From Alphaproteobacteria bacterium (GTDB lineage: Bacteria; Pseudomonadota; Alphaproteobacteria; Rickettsiales; JABCZZ01), in assembly GCA_013288985.1 (NCBI GenBank), contig JABDAT010000007.1, positions 1 to 49,764 on the forward strand: DNA of 49,764 nt. The letters are read 5' to 3'. The position numbers and the translations under genes are program-made. Positions 44,495-49,764 of this stretch are shown piece by piece. How positions within the stretch are numbered: the first letter of the stretch is position 1; each line of letters begins with the position of its first letter. The notes beneath the pieces were generated by a model, which saw only the letters and a program-made list of their open reading frames with translations, made no database searches and had not been told where the DNA came from.

Positions 44495-44523
44495 TGATAT
44501 AGTACCACTATGGTACGAATCAA
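44495..44523 (-). promoter_or_regulatory. XRE gene promoter with a 17-bp inverted repeat in the spacer
   Basis: Minus strand: TTGATT (44518-44523), a 16-base spacer, TATATC (44496-44501). The spacer is filled by CGTACCATAGTGGTACT (44501-44517), arms GTACCA/TGGTAC around TAG. This is the classic position for an autorepressor site. The same motif with compensating changes lies at 36887-36903. Confidence 0.6.
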
Positions 44524-44528
44524 TACAA

Positions 44529-46262
44529 TTATGATGATAATGATGCCCTACGCACTGTTTTATAGGACAAAATTATAAAAAACACATTAAGGGCAATTAT
44601 AAATAGAATGGTACTGCAGGGGTATCTACTAAAAATTGCCCATTGTGGGGTGCCTTTAGGTAGATATAGGTCTAACACCCCCTCCTTTTCAAGGGGTAGA
44701 TGATCAATCATGCGCCCCATGGGATCAAATGCTGCGGAGATTCCTGTATTTGCGGCGCGTATGAGCGGCAGCCCCTGCTCTACTGCGCGCATGCGCGCCA
44801 TCTGCAGATGCTGGTACGGCCCTGAGCTTACACCAAACCAGGCATCGTTGGTGATATTAAGCAGCCACTCCGCCCGGTGCGTGTTATCCGTGGCCTCATT
44901 AGGAAATATTGCTTCATAACAAATAAGCGGACTAAAGGGCGGCACATCCCCGGTCAGGACAGTCACAGGACCTGGCCCGTGTGAAAAGTCACCATGCCCG
45001 CCCGCAATATGCTCCAAAGGCAATATGCGCCTGAAGGGGATAAACTCTCCAAACGGCACGAGATGGTGCTTATCATACTGCGCAACAATGTCTCCCATAT
45101 GGTTAATCACAAACAGGCTGTTCCATGCCTGCCAATGGGTTTCATCACCCTGCCCCCGCAGCCCTCCAGACACCAGCATCGTATTGGCCGGCAATATGGC
45201 GCCCAGATCATGCGTTAACAGCGATCCCGGCTGGACAATATAGGGAATCGCAGTTTCGGGCCAGACTACCAGCTGTATCGCGCCAAGGCCCGGGCTGTGC
45301 ATCAAATCAGCATATTTCTTTAAGCCCGCCAGTTCCGTTTTGGGATCCCACTTAAGGCTTTGCGCTATATTTCCCTGCACGATGCGGATTTTAGTCGGCG
45401 TGTACTGGGTGGGATAATGATGCAATCGCCAGCAGCCGAATATCACTATCACCAGTAACAATATCCCATTTGCCATATTCGGATAGCGTGCCTGCTCTTT
45501 GCTCAATACAAATAATACCGGCATGGTGGCAACCAGTACCGTAAGCCAGCTTAACCCATATACTCCGACAACAGAGGCAAACTGCAGTGTATCCGTAGAG
45601 AACGTCCAGGCATAGCCAATAAGGTTCCATGGAAAACCGGTCAGTAAATACGCGCGGCAATATTCCGCCACAACCCATAAAAGCGCAAAAGCAAGGACGG
45701 AGAATAATGGATTAATGCCTATTTTAGTGTCCTGCCATTCACCCTTGCTGTCTCTCTTTTTGCAAAGCGAATGCAGCGACAGCGTAACCAACCCGATATA
45801 AACAGCAGCGACAGAGGGAATGCCAAATAAAGCAAACGGCGTCAGCCATGCGAATTTCTCCGGCTCTACGTAAAGCGATATGCATATCCAGTAGAGCCCT
45901 GCGGTGAAATACCCAAGCCCCCACCACCATCCATCAAGGAATGCCTGCCTGCGGCTGGCAGCTGCATAGACAAGCAAAAACAAGCCCGCAAAGGAAGGAA
46001 CAAGCAGGGGAAAAATATAAAGCGGCGGCAGCGCAGCGGCAGACAAAATGCCTAATAGCACCGCAACTCCACGCCTGCGCCACCCTTTGGAGGTGTATAA
46101 GACAGCAACAAACACGGCTAATAAATCTGTTATTCTTTTCCCCCGCAAGCTTTTGGAGACGTATAAAAAAGCAGCAACAAACATGGGTAACAAAAGAATT
46201 ATTCCTCGCCTGCACCACCCTATAGAGGAATATATAACAGGAATTATTTTCTTGAGTATCAC
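44529..46262 (-). CDS. lnt: Apolipoprotein N-acyltransferase with an N-terminal repeat extension
   Basis: 577 residues, longer than usual (about 510-530). Adds the third acyl chain to lipoproteins at the inner membrane. Catalytic triad regions are present: WPETAIPY (Glu), KHHLVPFGEFIPF (Lys) and LICYEAIFPNE (Cys). The first ~65 residues precede the normal start (near ILSAAALPPLYIFPLL) and consist of three similar units: IYSSIGWCRRGIILLL, LYVSKSLRGKRITDLL and LYTSKGWRRRGVAVLL. Start could be internal, but the last unit merges with the first Lnt helix. Downstream of dnaA on the same strand. Confidence 0.9.
   Translation of the reverse strand: MILKKIIPVIYSSIGWCRRGIILLLPMFVAAFLYVSKSLRGKRITDLLAVFVAVLYTSKGWRRRGVAVLLGILSAAALPPLYIFPLLVPSFAGLFLLVYAAASRRQAFLDGWWWGLGYFTAGLYWICISLYVEPEKFAWLTPFALFGIPSVAAVYIGLVTLSLHSLCKKRDSKGEWQDTKIGINPLFSVLAFALLWVVAEYCRAYLLTGFPWNLIGYAWTFSTDTLQFASVVGVYGLSWLTVLVATMPVLFVLSKEQARYPNMANGILLLVIVIFGCWRLHHYPTQYTPTKIRIVQGNIAQSLKWDPKTELAGLKKYADLMHSPGLGAIQLVVWPETAIPYIVQPGSLLTHDLGAILPANTMLVSGGLRGQGDETHWQAWNSLFVINHMGDIVAQYDKHHLVPFGEFIPFRRILPLEHIAGGHGDFSHGPGPVTVLTGDVPPFSPLICYEAIFPNEATDNTHRAEWLLNITNDAWFGVSSGPYQHLQMARMRAVEQGLPLIRAANTGISAAFDPMGRMIDHLPLEKEGVLDLYLPKGTPQWAIFSRYPCSTILFIIALNVFFIILSYKTVRRASLSS
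46072..46241 (-). repeat. Tandem ~22-23-codon repeats in the lnt 5' region
   Basis: Three degenerate copies about 66-69 bases apart start near 46072, 46141 and 46207. CGCCTGCGCCACCCT and CGCCTGCACCACCCT are the clearest pair; GTATAAGACAGCAACAAACA and GTATAAAAAAGCAGCAACAA another. Spacing stays a multiple of three, so the frame is kept. They encode the N-terminal extension of Lnt. Confidence 0.75.
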
Positions 46263-46269
46263 GGGTGCT

Positions 46270-47719
46270 TCAGCTTTGCAGCATGCGTGTCAGTAACTCG
46301 ATGTCCTGGGCAAAATCATTGTCGATCTTGCACAGCTCTTCCACCCTTTTGACCGCATGCATGACAGTAGTATGATCCTTGCCGCCAAAGCGCCTTCCGA
46401 TTTCCGGCAGGCTTTTGCTGGTCATTTTTTTTGGACAGATACATCGCCACCTGGCGTGGACGCGCAACAGAGCGTGCACGGCGCGCCGAATGCATATCCG
46501 ACACTTTGACATTATAATGGCTGGCAACCTGTTTCTGGATATCATCAATCGTGACGCGGCGATCATTGGCGCGCAGCAAATCATGCAGCACTTCCTGGGT
46601 GTTTTCCAATGTCACTATTCTTCCCACCAAAGTCGAATGGGCAACGACACGGTTTAAAGCGCCTTCAAGCTCGCGCACATTGGAGCTGATTTTATGCGCC
46701 AGGAATTCAAGCACTTTCGGCGGAACCTGAACGCCAGGCATTTTCTCGATCTTGGATTGCAGGATGCCCAGGCGCAATTCGTAAGTGGTGGCATGAATAT
46801 CAGCAACCAGCCCCCAGCCGAGCCGCGAACGTACGCGTTCCTCGATGCCGTCCAGATCGGAAGGCGATCTGTCGCCGGAAATAATAAGCTGTTTATTTTG
46901 ATCCACCAGCGCGTTGAAAGTATGAAAAAACTCTTCCTGCGTTGAATCTTTGCCGCTGATGAATTGCACGTCATCAATCATCAGCACATCGACAGAGCGG
47001 AACTGCTCTTTAAATGTAAGCGCGTCTTTAAAACGCAGCGCGCGGATAAACTGGTACATGAATTTTTCCGCCGAGAGGTAAATCACCTTGCGTTCGGGAT
47101 TGGTGCGACGGATGTGCCAGGCGATTGCGTGCATGAGATGAGTTTTACCGAGTCCCACACCGCCATACATGAATAACGGGTTGCATCCTTGCATTACAGT
47201 GGAATTCTCCGCGACACGGCGTGCGGCGGCATGCGCCAGTTCATTAGGTTTGCCCACCACAAAATTTTCAAATGTGAAGCGTGGATCAAGCGGCGCGCCT
47301 GAATATTCCACAGGCTCAGCAATGGCAGGAACCGTCATTGCCCGTTCCGGCGCAGCTCCATACGGTTTTCCGGATATAATGGGCATCGGCACATCCGCTG
47401 CGCTGCTGGCGGCATTAGCACTTATACTTGTTTGTGCAGAGCGCACCCGGATATCGATAGAAAGCAGCGATGCATCTTCCATCTTCCAGAAACGCAGTAT
47501 TTCTTCCATGTAATGCGCTGTAATCCATTCGCGCATAAAGCGGGTCGGCACGGTAATGCATAACTGACGGCCCTCATAGCCATCGCATTGCATCGCATTC
47601 AGCCAGCTTTTAAAGGTTGCCTCGCCGAACGTGGCTTTGAGGCGCATTTTTACACGTTCCCAGCTCTGGGCAAATGTATTTTCAATGACAGTGTTTTCTT
47701 TGGCGAAAGCAACGCTCAT
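46270..47719 (-). pseudogene. dnaA: dnaA, chromosomal replication initiator, with a single-base frameshift
   Basis: From ATG 47719 (overlapping the rhodanese stop as ATGA) to the stop at 46270. Domain I ([21 protein letters not shown]), AAA+ domain with [19 protein letters not shown] (Walker A), LMIDDVQFI (Walker B) and the [10 protein letters not shown] sensor region, and domain IV DNA-binding ([15 protein letters not shown]...[16 protein letters not shown]). After YLSKK the frame is lost at an 8-A run (46425-46432, T on the plus strand). One A fewer restores the whole C-terminal signature and gives 482 residues. Given that DnaA is essential, this is either a sequence error or corrected by slippage; not a normal pseudogene. 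Confidence 0.9.
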
Positions 47720-48174
47720 GCTTGCCCCCATGGCAGATTTGATGCTTTCCAGCCTGCAACGGTGCCGCGATGGCGCGATGCATCGAGCGGACCTTCAAAT
47801 CCGTCCGTCACATTATAGCATTGGGTGTATCCTTCCGCTGCAATAGCACAGGCAGCATCCAGCGATCTGCCACCGGTGCGGCAGAGAAAAAACAACGGCG
47901 CATTTTTAGGAAGCGCCAATGCATTAACCGAAGCGGAAAATGTATCGTTCACGGCGTAAGAAGGAAAAACCTTCCATGAAAGCTTAAGAGTTTCCTTGCC
48001 GATACTGCCTAAATCGGGCTCACCGGAAAAGGTCCATTCCACTGGAGTGCGTACATCTATCAGCACAGCATCTTTATTATTCTTTAAATGTTCCCAGACC
48101 TCAAGAGAGGAAACCTCTCCCGCATAGGCAAGCGCGGCCTGCCCTTCATTGATACCCATAGTCATCAACCCCAT
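47716..48174 (-). CDS. Rhodanese-like domain protein
   Basis: 152 residues, one rhodanese domain: [11 protein letters not shown] near 40-50 and the active-site loop FLCRTGGRS (Cys in a six-residue loop). Sulfur transferase or thiol-related role; partner unknown. AGGAG lies 8 bases before the ATG at 48174. Its stop overlaps the dnaA start (ATGA), an unusual insertion between rpsT and dnaA that couples dnaA translation to it. Confidence 0.88.
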   Translation of the reverse strand: MGLMTMGINEGQAALAYAGEVSSLEVWEHLKNNKDAVLIDVRTPVEWTFSGEPDLGSIGKETLKLSWKVFPSYAVNDTFSASVNALALPKNAPLFFLCRTGGRSLDAACAIAAEGYTQCYNVTDGFEGPLDASRHRGTVAGWKASNLPWGQA

Positions 48175-48254
48175 TCTGGCTACTCCTGCTTTTTTATTTA
48201 TTGTCAGTTTTTTATCGCTGCAGCCTATGCTGGCCGCTTATCAGGCAAAGAGAT

Positions 48255-48272
48255 GGCGTTTGCAGAAACGCC
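48255..48272 (-). terminator. Hairpin downstream of rpsT
   Basis: GGCGTTT, loop of four, AAACGCC: perfect 7-bp stem 44 bases past the rpsT stop. Followed on the minus strand by ATCTCTTTG, so only a moderate terminator. Separates rpsT from the rhodanese-dnaA pair. Confidence 0.5.
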
Positions 48273-48315
48273 TGCATGTTGCCGACTCAAAGAAAAATGA
48301 AATCAGATTAGACGT

Positions 48316-48594
48316 TTAACCGGCCGCTTTAGCACCTATCGCTTTAACACGCGCAGACAACCTGCTCACTTTGCGCGAAGCCGTTGTCTTCTTCAAGACG
48401 CCTTTATTTACACCACTCATAATCACAGGCTTTGCAGCAACAAAAGCTGTCTGAGCCTTTGTTTTATCGCCACTAAGAATAGCCGCTTCCACCGATTTTA
48501 TCATCGTGCGGATCTGACCTACGCGTACGCGGTTCACTTCCGTACGTGCTATCGTTTGACGATTGCGCTTCTCTGCTGATTTATGTTGTGCCAT
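48316..48594 (-). CDS. rpsT: Small ribosomal subunit protein bS20
   Basis: 92 residues, highly basic. N-terminal MAQHKSAEKRNRQTIARTEVNRVRVGQIRT and the mid-protein KTKAQTAFVAAKPVIMSGVNKGVLKKTTASRKVSRLSARVKAI match S20, which binds 16S rRNA early in 30S assembly. rpsT near dnaA is common in alphaproteobacteria. Confidence 0.95.
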   Translation of the reverse strand: MAQHKSAEKRNRQTIARTEVNRVRVGQIRTMIKSVEAAILSGDKTKAQTAFVAAKPVIMSGVNKGVLKKTTASRKVSRLSARVKAIGAKAAG

Positions 48595-48975
48595 GTATAA
48601 AAAGTCCCGGCTAAAAAGTTATAGGTTAATCCCCCGCTTTTCCTTTCCAAAACCTTGCTGGAAGGCGCTGGAGCAGCGAAAGGATTGTCAACTTAGCTGC
48701 ATCACCCCTTGCCGTCAAGCAGTAATCAAATAAAAAGTGCAGATTTACAAAACATGCCTAATATGATGATTATTAAGGTATTTCAGGATTCATTTTGAAC
48801 GCCAGTTTTGTCTGTATCCTTGAATCCGACACTTTTGCTCATTTATAACGGCTTTAAATGCTGCAATGCGAAGTTAGCGGCAGCTTTGTTACACAATCTT
48901 CACATTTCTTTAGCCCGGACTATGTTAGAATACGTGACTTGAATAACCGGCCTTCATAATATCAGGGGTTTTACA
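48595..48975. other. Divergent intergenic region, rpsT / unknown gene
   Basis: 381 bases with no convincing gene. On the minus strand two TTGAC-type -35 hexamers (TTGACG at 48713-48718, TTGACA at 48686-48691) could serve rpsT, but neither has a good -10. On the plus strand TGTTAGAAT (about 48921-48930) is an extended -10-like site about 45 bases before the ATG at 48976. I looked for DnaA-box clusters because of the nearby dnaA and saw none. Confidence 0.4.
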
Positions 48976-49764
48976 ATGGCAGATGCGAATGATAGAATAA
49001 CAGGTTTTGACAATATTACAAAAGCCATCAAAGATGAGCTTAGAGCCCAGAATCAGCCTCAGTATGGTACATTTTCAGTTGCCAATCAGGCACGGCTTGA
49101 TACGTGCGTAGATGACATAATGTCGTGTCTTTCAAATCTTGGCAGTGACGAAAAACGCGACATGCATATTGAACAAAGCGAACTTAAAAAAGATATCGCT
49201 GCTTTTGCAAGCAAAGCCCTGGAGTTTTTTTACGAAGAAGAATGGCTCAAGCAACATAGTAATGAACCTATTTATAAGGCACTCCTTGAAAACAACACCC
49301 CCTTTCATAATTTATTCTGCATTACTAATTTGGAAAATTATTCAGATTATCCTCATCTGGGCAAAACCAATCTTTATAGTATGGTTACCCAGAAAATCAT
49401 GCTGGATAATAACGGCAGTCCTGATCCGGCCTACTATAAAAATAGTGCGAGCCATGTAGTTTGGGAGACTGCCAATAAGCAATATAGCGATATCGCGGAT
49501 GCAACCTTGCCAGCATTGCAGGCTATTTCAGTTTCGAATTCAAAATATAGCGCTGATAAAATCAAACTAGAAATTGAGGAAACACTCAGAAGAAACAATT
49601 TTTCAGAGAATGCAATCAAGGCAATCGATCTTGATCGCGCACTCTCTATTTTTCCTACAGCAATTACTACCACAGATGTTATAGAGCCAAATGTACTTAG
49701 CCGCCTCATGATAGTAAAAGATGAACTTGAGGCAGCCGTTAAAACAATGAAGCACGATACAGAT
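48976..49764 (+). CDS. Hypothetical protein, incomplete at the window end
   Basis: 263 codons from the ATG at 48976 run open to the last base, so the C terminus is missing. AGGGG lies 8 bases upstream. I do not recognise a family. The protein is acidic to neutral, predicted mostly helical, without signal peptide or membrane helix in the visible part; segments such as LENNTPFHNLFCITNLENYSDYPHL and IKLEIEETLRRNNFSENAIKAIDLDRALSIF suggest a soluble, possibly multi-helix fold. AT-richer than the housekeeping genes nearby. Confidence 0.7.
   Translation, partial: MADANDRITGFDNITKAIKDELRAQNQPQYGTFSVANQARLDTCVDDIMSCLSNLGSDEKRDMHIEQSELKKDIAAFASKALEFFYEEEWLKQHSNEPIYKALLENNTPFHNLFCITNLENYSDYPHLGKTNLYSMVTQKIMLDNNGSPDPAYYKNSASHVVWETANKQYSDIADATLPALQAISVSNSKYSADKIKLEIEETLRRNNFSENAIKAIDLDRALSIFPTAITTTDVIEPNVLSRLMIVKDELEAAVKTMKHDTD

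Noticed and set aside
48595..48975. Chromosomal origin near dnaA
   Set aside because: No cluster of TTATNCACA-like boxes or AT-rich repeats was seen here or beside dnaA.

Overview
This window looks like chromosomal DNA from an alphaproteobacterium. The evidence is gene order rather than one marker: ubiE-ubiB-coaBC-dut, rph-rdgB divergent from grpE, argH-lptM-lysA divergent from a TlpA-like thioredoxin, fliF-fliG-fliH-fliN-flbD-flhA with a degenerate FlbD-type receiver, and rpsT-dnaA-lnt-xre-metK. Codon use and base composition look even across most of the window. No insertion sequence, CRISPR array, rRNA or phage module is visible. I cannot name the genus.

Layout. 1-13070 is mostly on the minus strand: a TadE/Flp-like pilin fragment at the edge, an SH3 protein, an MHS-type transporter, a MoeB/ThiF-type enzyme, cysK with an Rrf2 regulator, dut, coaBC, ubiB, ubiE, a DsbD-type reductase, a YceI protein, a flavin reductase, rdgB and rph. 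At 13.1-13.3 kb a divergent region carries a good RpoH-type heat-shock promoter in front of grpE. grpE is translationally coupled to ftsX, which leads gmhB-like, ydcF and plsC genes on the plus strand. ftsE lies on the opposite strand at the far end of this segment, which is an unusual split of ftsEX. A zinc-ribbon protein, hpt and an unknown gene follow, then lysA, lptM and argH (minus) and a TlpA-like protein (plus).

23.0-34.3 kb is a flagellar operon: fliF, fliG, fliH, fliN, a FlbD-type sigma-54 activator, flhA, flhF, flhG and a large FliK-like protein. A palindromic repeat element sits between flhA and flhF. Then come a polyprenyl diphosphate synthase, tRNA-Pro(CGG), an L-2-hydroxyglutarate oxidase-like gene and a sulfotransferase. 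metK (minus) has a candidate SAM-II riboswitch leader. Three membrane glycosyltransferase-like genes (two of them tandem paralogues) separate metK from its usual neighbours, an XRE regulator and lnt. dnaA, a rhodanese and rpsT follow. The window ends inside an unrecognised gene.

Most notable points: (1) dnaA and the sulfotransferase are each broken by one extra base in an 8-nt A/T run; (2) a 17-bp inverted repeat, CGTAYCATAGTGRTACK, occurs in the XRE regulator's promoter and in front of the sulfotransferase; (3) ftsE and ftsX are separated by what looks like a clean inversion; (4) a candidate SAM-II riboswitch with a hairpin insertion precedes metK; (5) Lnt carries an N-terminal extension of tandem ~22-residue repeats; (6) FlhA has a short collagen-like Gly-X-Y tract in its linker. 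I do not see a clearly new multi-gene system. The XRE operator pair and the glycosyltransferase cassette are the best candidates for something undescribed.
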